From the NCBI GenBank assembly GCA_910583695.1, contig CAJTZL010000046.1, positions 1 to 25,866 on the forward strand: a stretch of DNA of 25,866 bases, given 5' to 3'. A model generated the notes under the pieces. It made no database searches and was not told the DNA's origin. It saw only the letters and a program-made list of their open reading frames with translations. Positions within the stretch are counted from its first letter, which is position 1, and every line of letters starts with the position of its first letter. This document shows, one piece after another, positions 13,861 to 21,229 of the stretch. The position numbers and the translations under genes were made by a program. Source of the stretch: an uncultured Oscillibacter sp. (GTDB lineage Bacteria > Bacillota > Clostridia > Oscillospirales > Oscillospiraceae).

Positions 13861-14139
13861 TGTATTGCTCTGTTCGTTGCTTTTGCATCAGCTCAGCTGT
13901 TATGCACCAAAAACGCCGCTCATAAAGTCATTCGGTATATTCCAATGCTTACATCCGCCGTTGGCTTTGTGTTTGCTATCGGGGTGTACATTTATGCAAT
14001 AATTACTTACAGCATGGGTGTCGTGTCCGAAAGTGTACTTGCTGAAAATCAGTATTTTGCCTCATTTCTTTTAATTCCTGCGGGAATATGTTTGATTGGT
14101 GCGGCTGCCGGTTTTTTGATCGGCAAGAAGGTTCCGTAA
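13846..14139 (+). CDS. Small three-helix membrane protein, unknown function
   Basis: 97-aa protein (101 if GTG 13834 is used) with three predicted membrane segments at about residues 3-19, 33-55 and 71-93, a short basic loop (CTKNAAHKVIR) and a KK-containing end. I do not recognise the family. Base composition is visibly AT-richer than in the neighbours. The start is uncertain: no ATG is available. GTG 13846 with AAGG at 13831-13834 gives a natural MRTLLCIALF N-terminus, while GTG 13834 would lie within the inverted-repeat arm. A promoter and a terminator flank it, so it is a monocistronic unit. Confidence 0.65.
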   Translation: MRTLLCIALFVAFASAQLLCTKNAAHKVIRYIPMLTSAVGFVFAIGVYIYAIITYSMGVVSESVLAENQYFASFLLIPAGICLIGAAAGFLIGKKVP

Positions 14140-14152
14140 ATACATCTTTAAT

Positions 14153-14189
14153 CGGGCAGTCATCGAACAACGGGTGACTGCCCGCTTTG
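14153..14189 (+). terminator. Terminator after the small membrane protein gene
   Basis: CGGGCAGTCA (14153-14162), 12-nt loop, TGACTGCCCG (14175-14184), then CTTT. The 10-bp stem is perfect; the T-tract is modest. Confidence 0.6.
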
Positions 14190-14299
14190 GATATTTTGAC
14201 GAGTGGTTTGACGAAACGGCTTTAGGCGGCATCCATCTGAAAAGGGAGTGCGAAAATCCGGTTCCCGGGCAGGGGCTCAAAATCCCCGGCGGATTTTCC

Positions 14300-14328
14300 T
14301 CGACCTTTCCGGAAATTTGTGGTATACT
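14300..14328 (+). promoter_or_regulatory. Promoter for the GH13 gene
   Basis: TCGACC (14300-14305), 17-nt spacer, TATACT (14323-14328) with TGG just upstream (extended -10). Before it, 14190-14299 holds an AAAATCC/GGATTTT inverted repeat (about 14254-14298) but no gene. Confidence 0.55.
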
Positions 14329-14405
14329 ACCAACTTGTACGATATCTCTGTGTTCGCCACGTAAAATACAGCGATCCATCTCCGCCAAGAAAGGACGGTT
14401 CAACC

Positions 14406-15719
14406 ATGTGGGCTGATAAAAGCGTATTCTATCAAATCTATCCCCTGGGCTTCTGTGGCGCGCCGAAGGAAAACGACGGCGCAGCCGTGAGCCGCATCGG
14501 CAAAATCGCGGACTGGGCCCCTCATATCCAAAAGCTGGGGGCCGACGCGGTCTACCTCTCCCCCATTTTCGAGAGCGACCGCCACGGCTACGACACCCGG
14601 GACTACCGGAAAGTGGACTGCCGCCTGGGGACCAATGAGGACTTTGCCAAGGTGACGGCGGCCCTCCATGCCCACGGCATCAAGGTGGTGCTGGACGGCG
14701 TATTCAACCACGTGGGCCGGGGCTTCTGGGCCTTCCGGGATGTCCAGGAGAAGAAGTGGGACTCCCCCTACAAGGACTGGTTCCAGATTCATTTCGACGG
14801 CAATTCCAACTACAACGACGGCTTCTGGTACGAGGGCTGGGAGGGTCACTTCGAGCTGGTGAAGCTGAACCTCCGGAATCCGGCGGTGGTGGACTACCTT
14901 CTGGACTGCGTGAAATTCTGGGTGGAGGCATTCGGCATCGACGGCCTCCGGCTGGACGTGGCCTACTGCCTGGAGCCGGACTTCCTCCGCCGCCTCCGGT
15001 CCTTTACGGAGGGCTTGAAGCCGGAGTTCTTCCTGGTGGGCGAAACCCTCCACGGGGATTACAACCGCTGGGTGGGAGACGGCCTCCTCCACAGCTGCAC
15101 CAACTACGAGTGCTACAAGGGCCTCTACTCCAGCCTGAACTCCATGAACCTCTTTGAAATCGTCCACAGCCTCAAGCGCCAGTTCGGCCCGGAGCAGTGG
15201 ACCCTCTACAAGGGCAGGCACCTCCTCTGCTTCGCCGACAACCACGACGTCACCCGGGCCGCCAGCATCCTGACAAACCCGGCCCACCTTCCCCTGATTT
15301 ACGGTCTGGTCTTCGGCATGCCCGGCATCCCCTGCCTGTACTACGGCAGTGAGTGGGGCGCCCTGGGAGAGAAGTCCCAGGGGGACGACGCCCTCCGCCC
15401 CGCCTTTGCCGGGCCGGAGTGGAACGGCCTGACGGACCGGATCGCCGCCATGGCCCGGGCCCATCGGGAGAGCGAGGCCCTTTGCTATGGGGACTTCAAG
15501 GACATCGTCCTCACCAACCACCAGACCATCTTCCAGCGCCGGACGGATTCGGAGCGGGTGCTGGTGGCGGTCAACGCCTCCGACACGCCCTACACCGCCC
15601 ATTTCGACGCGGGCTGCGGTCAGGCGGTGGACCTGATTACCGGGAAACTCCACGACTTCGGCGGCGGCAGTGAGCTGCCCCCCTACAGCGTGGCGTTCTG
15701 GAAATGCGAAACCGTATAA
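14406..15719 (+). CDS. GH13-family alpha-amylase / maltodextrin glycosidase
   Basis: 437-aa cytosolic glycoside hydrolase with no signal peptide. The (beta/alpha)8 barrel motifs appear in order: VYLSPIFESDRHGYDTRDY, VVLDGVFNHVG (region I), GLRLDVAYCL (region II, nucleophile Asp), FLVGETLHGD (region III, acid/base Glu) and FADNHDVTR (region IV, transition-state Asp). A C-terminal beta domain follows (RVLVAVNASDTPYTAHF). It lacks the N-terminal domain of neopullulanase-type cyclomaltodextrinases and is shorter than them, so it resembles the compact clostridial maltodextrin glycosidases. Specificity is not determined. ATG 14406 follows AAAGGACGG. It is monocistronic. Confidence 0.92.
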   Translation: MWADKSVFYQIYPLGFCGAPKENDGAAVSRIGKIADWAPHIQKLGADAVYLSPIFESDRHGYDTRDYRKVDCRLGTNEDFAKVTAALHAHGIKVVLDGVFNHVGRGFWAFRDVQEKKWDSPYKDWFQIHFDGNSNYNDGFWYEGWEGHFELVKLNLRNPAVVDYLLDCVKFWVEAFGIDGLRLDVAYCLEPDFLRRLRSFTEGLKPEFFLVGETLHGDYNRWVGDGLLHSCTNYECYKGLYSSLNSMNLFEIVHSLKRQFGPEQWTLYKGRHLLCFADNHDVTRAASILTNPAHLPLIYGLVFGMPGIPCLYYGSEWGALGEKSQGDDALRPAFAGPEWNGLTDRIAAMARAHRESEALCYGDFKDIVLTNHQTIFQRRTDSERVLVAVNASDTPYTAHFDAGCGQAVDLITGKLHDFGGGSELPPYSVAFWKCETV

Positions 15720-15727
15720 ACGAAGCC

Positions 15728-15762
15728 GCACCGCTGAGGCAAAAGCCTCAGCGGTGCTTTTT
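15728..15762 (+). terminator. Terminator after the GH13 gene
   Basis: GCACCGCTGAGGC (15728-15740), loop aaaa, GCCTCAGCGGTGC (15745-15757), then TTTTT. The perfect 13-bp stem lies between convergent genes and probably also helps end the Crp/Fnr transcript. Confidence 0.92.
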
Positions 15763-16460
15763 CAGCTTCCGGCGCCGCTCCAGGTGCTCCGGCCCCTCCC
15801 GGCGGAGAGGAGGGTGAACTCGTTCTTCCGGAAGCGAATCAGCCCCTCCGCCTCCATCAAGCTCAGCTCATGGGACAGGGCGCTCCGGTTCACGCAGAGG
15901 AAGGCCGCCAGCTCCTCCCGGGAGAAGGGGATGCGGAAGGTGCTGGTCCCCCGGCGCTCCGCCTGCATGGTAAGGTACACCAGCACCCGGTCCCGGAGGC
16001 CCCGCTGGGCCAGGATGGCCAGCCGGTAGTGCTTGCGGAGGCTTTCGTCGGAGAGGAGGGTCAGCAGGTTCCGCCAGAGAACCTCCCGCGTCTCCCCGGA
16101 CAGGCCCCCGGGCTCCAGCAGCAGCGCCGCCGGGAGCCGGAGGATTTGAATCGGCCCGGCGGCCACGGCGTAATAGGGCGAACGGCGGCTCCGGGTGCAG
16201 ATCAGGTCCGTCCCCAGAGTATGGCCGAGCCCCAGGGCGTCCATGAGGCTGCTGGTTCCGTCGGAGAAAATCTGGGAAATCTGGACCTTTCCCCGGAGGA
16301 CCACGGCGAACCAGTCCACCCGGTCCCCCGGCGCGATGAGGAGCGCCTGCTTCTCATAGTCCCGGACCTTTCCCCGGGACAGAATCTCCCGCTCCAGGGT
16401 CTCCGCCGGCAGGTCCTGGAATAAGCGGCATGGAACCAGCCCGGACTGCAGCGTATCCAC
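15762..16460 (-). CDS. Crp/Fnr-family transcriptional regulator
   Basis: 232-aa regulator. The N-terminal cyclic-nucleotide-binding-like beta-roll spans about residues 10-115 (ALLIAPGDRVDWFAVVLRGK), then a long dimerisation helix (LLTLLSDESLRKHYRLAIL), then a C-terminal winged helix-turn-helix at about 165-215 (SREELAAFLCVNRSALSHEL, recognition helix around RSALSHEL). There is no N-terminal Cys cluster like that of FNR, so Fe-S sensing of the FNR type is unlikely. The start is GTG 16460 with an AGGGG-rich site upstream. It is divergent from moaA across 286 bp, where a dyad suits a Crp/Fnr dimer, so it is the likely local regulator of the molybdenum operon. Effector unknown. Confidence 0.9.
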   Translation of the reverse strand: MDTLQSGLVPCRLFQDLPAETLEREILSRGKVRDYEKQALLIAPGDRVDWFAVVLRGKVQISQIFSDGTSSLMDALGLGHTLGTDLICTRSRRSPYYAVAAGPIQILRLPAALLLEPGGLSGETREVLWRNLLTLLSDESLRKHYRLAILAQRGLRDRVLVYLTMQAERRGTSTFRIPFSREELAAFLCVNRSALSHELSLMEAEGLIRFRKNEFTLLSAGRGRSTWSGAGS

Positions 16461-16665
16461 CGGCCACCCCTCCCCTCTTTTTTATCTAGAGCAGCACCCA
16501 AAAATAACGAGAAACCTTCAGTGGTTCAGGAATCGCAGGGCCGCGTTGCCATCCTGGACGGGCGTCAGCCCGCCTGCGTCCTCCGCCTTGCCCTGCCCTC
16601 CCTGCCCTCGCTTCCTGTTTTCTCATGATTTCCGGGAACTGCTCTAAGAATTATAGCGCAAAAAT

Positions 16666-16679
16666 GTTGTTAAAACAAC
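16666..16679. promoter_or_regulatory. Candidate Crp/Fnr operator (14-bp dyad)
   Basis: GTTGTT-aa-AACAAC is a perfect dyad with a 2-nt centre, the same overall size as the PrfA box and other Crp/Fnr sites. Its centre (16672.5) is 41.5 bp before the moaA start predicted from the -10 box. Confidence 0.6.
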
Positions 16680-16701
16680 CTCTTTTTGCCGCCGCCTATT
16701 T

Positions 16702-16707
16702 TACAAT
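16702..16707 (+). promoter_or_regulatory. -10 box of the moaA operon promoter
   Basis: TACAAT. At 17-nt spacing the -35 position reads CCTCTT, a very poor match, which fits a promoter needing an activator. The expected start near 16714 leaves a leader of about 33 nt, too short for a riboswitch. Confidence 0.6.
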
Positions 16708-16746
16708 AGATCTTAATACACCGCCGGGGAAGGGAGGCACGCCGCC

Positions 16747-17685
16747 ATGCGGGACCGTTGCGCCAGAAACATCACCTATCTGCGTCTCTCCGTCACGGAC
16801 CTCTGCTCCCTTCGCTGCCGGTACTGCATGCCCGAAGAGGGCATCCTCAAGCGGGACCACGGGGACATCTGCTCCGTGGAGGAGCTGGTGGAAATCGCCC
16901 AGGCCGCCGTGGTCTGCGGGGTTCGCAAGGTCCGCCTCACCGGCGGGGAGCCCCTGGTCCGCCGGGGGATTCTGGATATCTGCCGGGGAATCGCCGCCAT
17001 TCCGGAGGTGGAGGAGCTGTGTCTCACCACCAACGGCCTTGCCCTACCCCAGCTGGCGGCCCCCCTTCGAGCGGCGGGAGTCAGCCGCCTGAATATCAGT
17101 CTGGATACCCTCCGGCCGGACCGTTACGCCTACATAACCCGGGTGGGCCGCCTGGAAGAGGCATTCCGGGGACTAAAGGCGGCGGCGGAGGCTGGTTTTA
17201 CCGGGACAAAACTGAACGTGGTGCTGATGAAGGGCTTTAACGACGACGAAATACCGGATTTTTTAGAGCTTTCCTGCCGATATCCCGTGGAGGTTCGGTT
17301 CATCGAGCTCATGCCCATTGGAGAGGGGCGGAACGCCCAATTCCTCCCGGCGGAGGCGGTGCTGGAGTCAAATCCCTGCCTTCGACCCCTGGAGGGCTCC
17401 GGCGTGGCCCGGCGGTACCGCTCCCCCGGCGGGCGGGGAACGGTGGGGCTCATTGAGCCTATGAGCCATCGCTTCTGCGCCGCCTGTGACCGCATCCGGG
17501 TGACGGCGGACGGGAAGCTGAAGCCCTGCCTCCACTCGAACCAGGAAATTCCCCTCCGGGGGCTCCACGGCGCGGCCCTTCGCCAGGCCCTTCAAGCGGG
17601 CATCGCCGCCAAGCCGGAACGGCATCATATGAACGAAACCGGCCGCAGCGAGGCAGGCCGGAACATGCACCAGATTGGAGGCTGA
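16747..17685 (+). CDS. moaA: GTP 3',8-cyclase MoaA
   Basis: 312-aa radical SAM enzyme for the first step of molybdenum cofactor synthesis, converting GTP to 3',8-cyclo-7,8-dihydro-GTP. The SAM [4Fe-4S] motif is Cys20-x3-Cys24-x2-Cys27, followed by RLTGGEPLVR (65-73). The second cluster ligands are Cys244-x2-Cys247-x13-Cys261 (FCAACDRIR, LKPCLHSN). The protein ends in the conserved GlyGly dipeptide needed in MoaA. Slightly shorter than typical (about 325-330). ATG 16747 follows GGGAGG at 9 nt. It is the first gene of an eight-gene run and lies 5 nt before moaC. Confidence 0.97.
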   Translation: MRDRCARNITYLRLSVTDLCSLRCRYCMPEEGILKRDHGDICSVEELVEIAQAAVVCGVRKVRLTGGEPLVRRGILDICRGIAAIPEVEELCLTTNGLALPQLAAPLRAAGVSRLNISLDTLRPDRYAYITRVGRLEEAFRGLKAAAEAGFTGTKLNVVLMKGFNDDEIPDFLELSCRYPVEVRFIELMPIGEGRNAQFLPAEAVLESNPCLRPLEGSGVARRYRSPGGRGTVGLIEPMSHRFCAACDRIRVTADGKLKPCLHSNQEIPLRGLHGAALRQALQAGIAAKPERHHMNETGRSEAGRNMHQIGG

Positions 17686-17690
17686 ACAGG

Positions 17691-18170
17691 ATGAACCCCA
17701 TGGAATTGACCCACGTCAACGAACAGGGCCGGGCCCGCATGGTGGACGTGACTCAAAAAGACGTCACCTTCCGGGAGGCCCAGGCGGAAGGCCGGGTCCG
17801 CATGAGCCCGGAGACACTTGCCCTCATCCGCACCGGCGGAGCCCCCAAGGGGGACGTGCTGGCGGCGGCCCAGGTGGCGGGCATTCTGGCCGCCAAGCGG
17901 ACCCACGAGCTGATTCCCATGTGCCACCCCCTGCGGTTGACGGCGGTGGACCTCACCTTCACCCTGGAGGAGGCGGCCGTCCATATCCGGTCCAAGGTGA
18001 AGTGCAAGGGAGAGACCGGCGTGGAAATGGAAGCCCTGACGGCGGTTTCCGCCGCGGCGCTGACCGTTTACGACATGTGCAAGGCCGTCCAGCGGGACAT
18101 GGAAATTTCCGATATCCGCCTCTGCCGGAAGAGCGGAGGCAAGACCGGCGACTATTGTAAGGAGTGGTGA
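17691..18170 (+). CDS. moaC: Cyclic pyranopterin monophosphate synthase MoaC
   Basis: 159-aa partner of MoaA that turns 3',8-cyclo-GTP into cyclic pyranopterin monophosphate. Conserved blocks are visible: MVDVTQK (17-23), PKGDVLAAAQVAGI (52-65), the IPMCHPL motif (75-81), GVEMEALTAVS (110-120), the Asp of VYDMCKA (Asp128) and the KSGGKTG loop (147-153). Length is standard. ATG 17691 follows GGAGG in the moaA end. The MOSC gene begins 2 nt after the stop. Confidence 0.97.
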   Translation: MNPMELTHVNEQGRARMVDVTQKDVTFREAQAEGRVRMSPETLALIRTGGAPKGDVLAAAQVAGILAAKRTHELIPMCHPLRLTAVDLTFTLEEAAVHIRSKVKCKGETGVEMEALTAVSAAALTVYDMCKAVQRDMEISDIRLCRKSGGKTGDYCKEW

Positions 18171-18172
18171 GC

Positions 18173-18616
18173 GTGGCGGAAGTTGTATCTGTGAACATCA
18201 GCGAACAAAAGGGCACGGTCAAACGGGAGGTCCCGGCGATTCAATTGAAGCTCCGCCACGGCATTGTGGGGGATGCCCACGCCGGAGACTGGCACCGGCA
18301 GATTTCCCTGCTGGCGGAGGAGAGCGTGGACACCATGCGTCCCCTTCTGCCGGGGCTCCGGCCCGGGGCCTTTGCCGAGAACGTCAACACCCGGGGCATT
18401 GACTTGAAGTCCCTCCCTGTGGGGACCCGGCTCCGGCTGGGGGAGACGGTGGTGGAGATCACCCAAATCGGCAAGGAATGCCACAACGACTGCGCAATCA
18501 AGAAAACCACCGGGAAATGCGTCATGCCCACGGAGGGCGTCTTCGCCGTGGTGGTGCAGGAGGGGACCGTCCGGAAGGGGGACCCCATCGAACTTCTGAA
18601 GGAGGGCCGGGCATGA
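18173..18616 (+). CDS. MOSC-domain protein
   Basis: 147-aa stand-alone MOSC (molybdenum cofactor sulfurase C-terminal) domain. MOSC domains are linked to carrying sulfur or Moco for molybdenum enzymes; single-domain forms are common in clostridial moa operons and their exact reaction is not settled. Visible are GIVGDAHAGDWHRQISLL (30-47), FAENVNTRGIDL, RLRLGETVVEITQIGKECH and a Cys set at 103, 107 and 116, with Cys103 in the position of the conserved MOSC cysteine. The start is GTG 18173 because AAGGAG ends 8 nt before it; two upstream in-frame GTGs lie inside that site. The end overlaps the MoeA-like gene as ATGA. Confidence 0.9.
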   Translation: MAEVVSVNISEQKGTVKREVPAIQLKLRHGIVGDAHAGDWHRQISLLAEESVDTMRPLLPGLRPGAFAENVNTRGIDLKSLPVGTRLRLGETVVEITQIGKECHNDCAIKKTTGKCVMPTEGVFAVVVQEGTVRKGDPIELLKEGRA

Positions 18617-19659
18617 AACGGATTCCAACCCGGGAGGCCGTGGGCTGCGTCCTCTGCCACGACATGACCCAGATCATCCCCGGGCAGTACAAGGACGCCC
18701 GCTTCCGCAAGGGCCACGTGGTCCGGGAAGAGGACATCCCCGTTCTGCTGTCCATGGGCAAGGAGCACCTCTATGTCTGGGAGCTGGTCCCCGGCATGGT
18801 CCACGAGAACGACGCGGCGGAGCGCCTCTGCGCCCTCTGCCGGAACGCAGGCATGGAGCGGAGCGCCGTCAAGGAGGGCAAAATTGAGCTCACCGCCGCC
18901 AGGGACGGCCTCTTTCTGGTGGACAGCCGGCGGCTGAATGCCGTCAACGCCCTGGAGGACATCATGATTGCCACGCGCCACGGGGGCACGGCGGTCCGGA
19001 AGGGGGACAAGCTGGCGGGGACCCGGGTCATTCCCCTGGTTATTGAGGAGGGGAAGCTCCGCCGCGCCGAGGAGGCCGCCGGGGACCGGCCCCTGCTGGA
19101 GCTGCGGCCCTGGAGGCTGAAAACTGCCGCCGTCGTCACCACCGGCAGCGAGGTGGCCAAGGGGCTGATTGAAGACGCCTTCACCCCGGTGGTGGAACGA
19201 AAGCTGGCGGAGTTCGGCATCCGGGTCACTGCCCGCCGCCTGCCCGGGGACGATCCGGAGACCGTGGCCAATGCCATTGGGGAGGTCCGGGCAGGCGCCC
19301 CAGACCTGATTCTCTGCACCGGCGGAATGAGCGTGGACCCGGACGACAACACCCCCGGGGCCGTGAAGCGCAGTGGGGCGGATATTGTGGCCTACGGCGC
19401 GCCGGTGCTGCCAGGGGCCATGTTCCTGCTGGGTTACTTCCAGGACGGAACTCCCATCCTGGGCCTCCCCGGCTGCGTCATGTACGCCAAGCGCACCATC
19501 TTCGACCTGGTGCTGCCCAAGATCGCCGCCGGGGTCCCCGTGACCCGGGAGGACCTCACCCGGCTGGGCGAGGGCGGGCTGTGCCTGGGCTGTGAGGTCT
19601 GCACCTACCCCAACTGCGGATTTGGGAAGCAGGGGACGGCCTCTGCGATTCAACTGTGA
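18613..19659 (+). CDS. MoeA-like molybdopterin-binding protein with C-terminal four-Cys motif
   Basis: 348-aa protein with a MoCF-biosynthesis domain at about residues 170-315 (AAVVTTGSEVAKG, LILCTGGMSVDPDD, ILGLPGCVMYAK). The N-terminal part (1-165) resembles MoeA domains, but the whole is shorter than MoeA (about 400), and the GGMSVDPDD loop differs from the GGVSVGDYD of classical MoeA. It may insert molybdate into adenylylated molybdopterin or act in a more specialised step. The C-terminus has Cys324-x2-Cys327-x2-Cys330-x4-Cys335 followed by GFGKQ, a possible Fe-S or Zn site absent from classical MoeA. ATG 18613 overlaps the MOSC stop, so the longer frame is rejected. Confidence 0.88.
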   Translation: MKRIPTREAVGCVLCHDMTQIIPGQYKDARFRKGHVVREEDIPVLLSMGKEHLYVWELVPGMVHENDAAERLCALCRNAGMERSAVKEGKIELTAARDGLFLVDSRRLNAVNALEDIMIATRHGGTAVRKGDKLAGTRVIPLVIEEGKLRRAEEAAGDRPLLELRPWRLKTAAVVTTGSEVAKGLIEDAFTPVVERKLAEFGIRVTARRLPGDDPETVANAIGEVRAGAPDLILCTGGMSVDPDDNTPGAVKRSGADIVAYGAPVLPGAMFLLGYFQDGTPILGLPGCVMYAKRTIFDLVLPKIAAGVPVTREDLTRLGEGGLCLGCEVCTYPNCGFGKQGTASAIQL

Positions 19660-19711
19660 TGTTTGCCGGAAGGTGGGTCCAAGGCCCGCCCCTGCTGGAA
19701 AGGAGCGCAAC

Positions 19712-20542
19712 ATGAACCGTCTGCTTCCCCTTCTGCTGGCCCTGCTGCTCCTGCCCCTCACCGCCTGCGGCGGCTCCAAGGACACGGAGCTGACGGTCTT
19801 CGCCGCCGCCTCCCTCCAGGAAACCCTGACGGAGATCGGGGAGCTCTACCAAAGGGACCGCCCCCATGTAACCCTGGTCTTCAACTTCGACTCCTCCGGC
19901 ACCCTCAAGACACAGATCGAAGAGGGCGCGGACTGCGACCTCTTCATCTCCGCCGGGCGGAAGCAGCTGGACGAGCTGGACGCCGCCGTGGCTCCCGCCG
20001 TCAACGCCGATGCCTTGGAGGAGAGTGAGGGCGAAGCTCTGAATTTCGTTCTGTCGGACACCCGGGTGGACCTGCTGGAGAACCAGGTAGTCCTGGCGGT
20101 GCCGGAGGGAAACCCGGCGGACATCCACAATTTTTATGAGCTGAGCGCCGCCCTGGAGGCCGGGGAGGTGCTCTTGGCCGTCGGGAACCAAGACGTGCCC
20201 GTGGGGCAGTACACCCAAAGGATTTTCGACTTCTGCGGCCTGGACGAGGCGGCCCTGAACGCCGCCGGGGTTCTGACCTATGGCTCCAACGTCAAGGAGG
20301 TCTCTGCCCAGGTATCCGAGGGAACTGTGGACTGCGGCATCATTTACGCCACGGACGCCTCCGCCGCCGGGCTGGAGACGGCGGACACCGCCGCGGCAGA
20401 CATGTGCGGCCGTGTGATTTACCCCGCCGCCGTCATGGCCGCCGGGACAAACCAGGACGGGGCCAGGGACTTTCTGGCCTATCTCCGCGCCGAGGCGGCG
20501 GGAGAGGTTTTTGAACGCGCAGGCTTCACACATCTGGGATAA
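19712..20542 (+). CDS. modA: Molybdate ABC transporter substrate-binding lipoprotein ModA
   Basis: 276-aa lipoprotein that captures molybdate (and usually tungstate) outside the membrane. The signal peptide has lipobox LTAC with Cys19. Mature blocks typical of ModA are LTVFAAASLQETLTEIGELY, VTLVFNFDSSGTLKTQIEEG, CDLFISAG, the LGxx-like VLAVGNQDVPVGQYTQ, and DCGIIYATDA. It has Asn/Asp-rich variation in the central loop (FNFDSSGTL instead of the commoner FNFGSSGxL). ATG 19712 follows GGAAAGGAG; 52 nt separate it from the MoeA-like gene, with a GGTGGGTC/GGCCCGCC G-U-containing stem in the gap. Confidence 0.94.
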   Translation: MNRLLPLLLALLLLPLTACGGSKDTELTVFAAASLQETLTEIGELYQRDRPHVTLVFNFDSSGTLKTQIEEGADCDLFISAGRKQLDELDAAVAPAVNADALEESEGEALNFVLSDTRVDLLENQVVLAVPEGNPADIHNFYELSAALEAGEVLLAVGNQDVPVGQYTQRIFDFCGLDEAALNAAGVLTYGSNVKEVSAQVSEGTVDCGIIYATDASAAGLETADTAAADMCGRVIYPAAVMAAGTNQDGARDFLAYLRAEAAGEVFERAGFTHLG

Positions 20543-20560
20543 CGGAAACGGGAGGGCCCC

Positions 20561-21229
20561 ATGGACTGGTTTCCCCTGTACAACTCCATCCGCACCGCCG
20601 CCGTCTCCACGGTGCTGGTGTTCTTTCTGGGGATTTTCGCCGCCCATTTTGTCTCCAAGGCCCCCCGGCTGGTGAAGGGGGCGGCGGACGTGGTCCTCAC
20701 CCTGCCCCTGGTGCTGCCCCCCACGGTGGTGGGCTGGCTCCTGCTGCTGGCCCTGGGGCCCCGGCGGCCCCTGGGAGGCTGGCTTCAGACCGCCTTCGGC
20801 CTCCGGCTGACCATGACCTGGCAGGCCGGAATCCTTGCCGCCGCGGTGGTGAGCTTTCCCCTCATGTACCGCACCGCCCGGGGGGCCTTCGAGTCCTTTG
20901 ATGAGACGCTGGCCCAGGCGGGCCGGACCCTGGGGCTCAGCGACGCCTTTATTTTCTGGCGCATCCGCCTCCCCGTCTGCCGCCAGGGCATCCTGGCGGG
21001 GACGGTGCTGGCCTTTGCCCGGGCCCTGGGGGAGTACGGGGCCACGTCCATGGTGTCGGGCTACACCCCGGGCCGCACCGCAACGGTCTCCACCACCGTC
21101 TATCAGCTCTGGCGCACCGGGCAGGACGCTCTGGCCCTGCGCTGGGTGCTGGTAAACCTGGGAATTTCCGCCGCAGTGCTGCTGGCGGTGAACCTGCTGG
21201 AGCGGAAGGAGGGGCGCTCATGGCCCTGA
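20561..21229 (+). CDS. modB: Molybdate ABC transporter permease ModB
   Basis: 222-aa inner-membrane permease with about five or six helices. The first is STVLVFFLGIFAAHFV, followed by VVLTLPLVLPPTVVGWLLL, the characteristic ModB segment. The EAA loop that contacts ModC reads QAGRTLGLSDAFIFWRIRLP (about residues 120-139). GEYGATSMVSGYTPG further on is also typical of the family. ATG 20561 has GGGAGG upstream, and the 3' end overlaps modC by 10 nt. Confidence 0.95.
   Translation: MDWFPLYNSIRTAAVSTVLVFFLGIFAAHFVSKAPRLVKGAADVVLTLPLVLPPTVVGWLLLLALGPRRPLGGWLQTAFGLRLTMTWQAGILAAAVVSFPLMYRTARGAFESFDETLAQAGRTLGLSDAFIFWRIRLPVCRQGILAGTVLAFARALGEYGATSMVSGYTPGRTATVSTTVYQLWRTGQDALALRWVLVNLGISAAVLLAVNLLERKEGRSWP

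Larger units (their letters stand above)
16461..16746. other. Divergent regulatory region between crp-type regulator and moaA
   Basis: There is no gene in these 286 bp. It contains the 14-bp dyad at 16666-16679, a -10 box at 16702-16707 and the moaA ribosome binding site. TAGAGCAG (16487-16494) recurs inverted as CTGCTCTA (16639-16646). The -10 for the regulator gene is not clear. Confidence 0.55.

Noticed and set aside
14174..14416. 80-codon open frame starting at GTG 14174 before the GH13 gene
   Set aside because: Its start lies within the arm of a terminator hairpin, it runs over the GH13 promoter and start, and it has no ribosome binding site.
16708..16746. Moco riboswitch upstream of moaA
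   Set aside because: The predicted leader is only about 33 nt and shows no extended stem structure.
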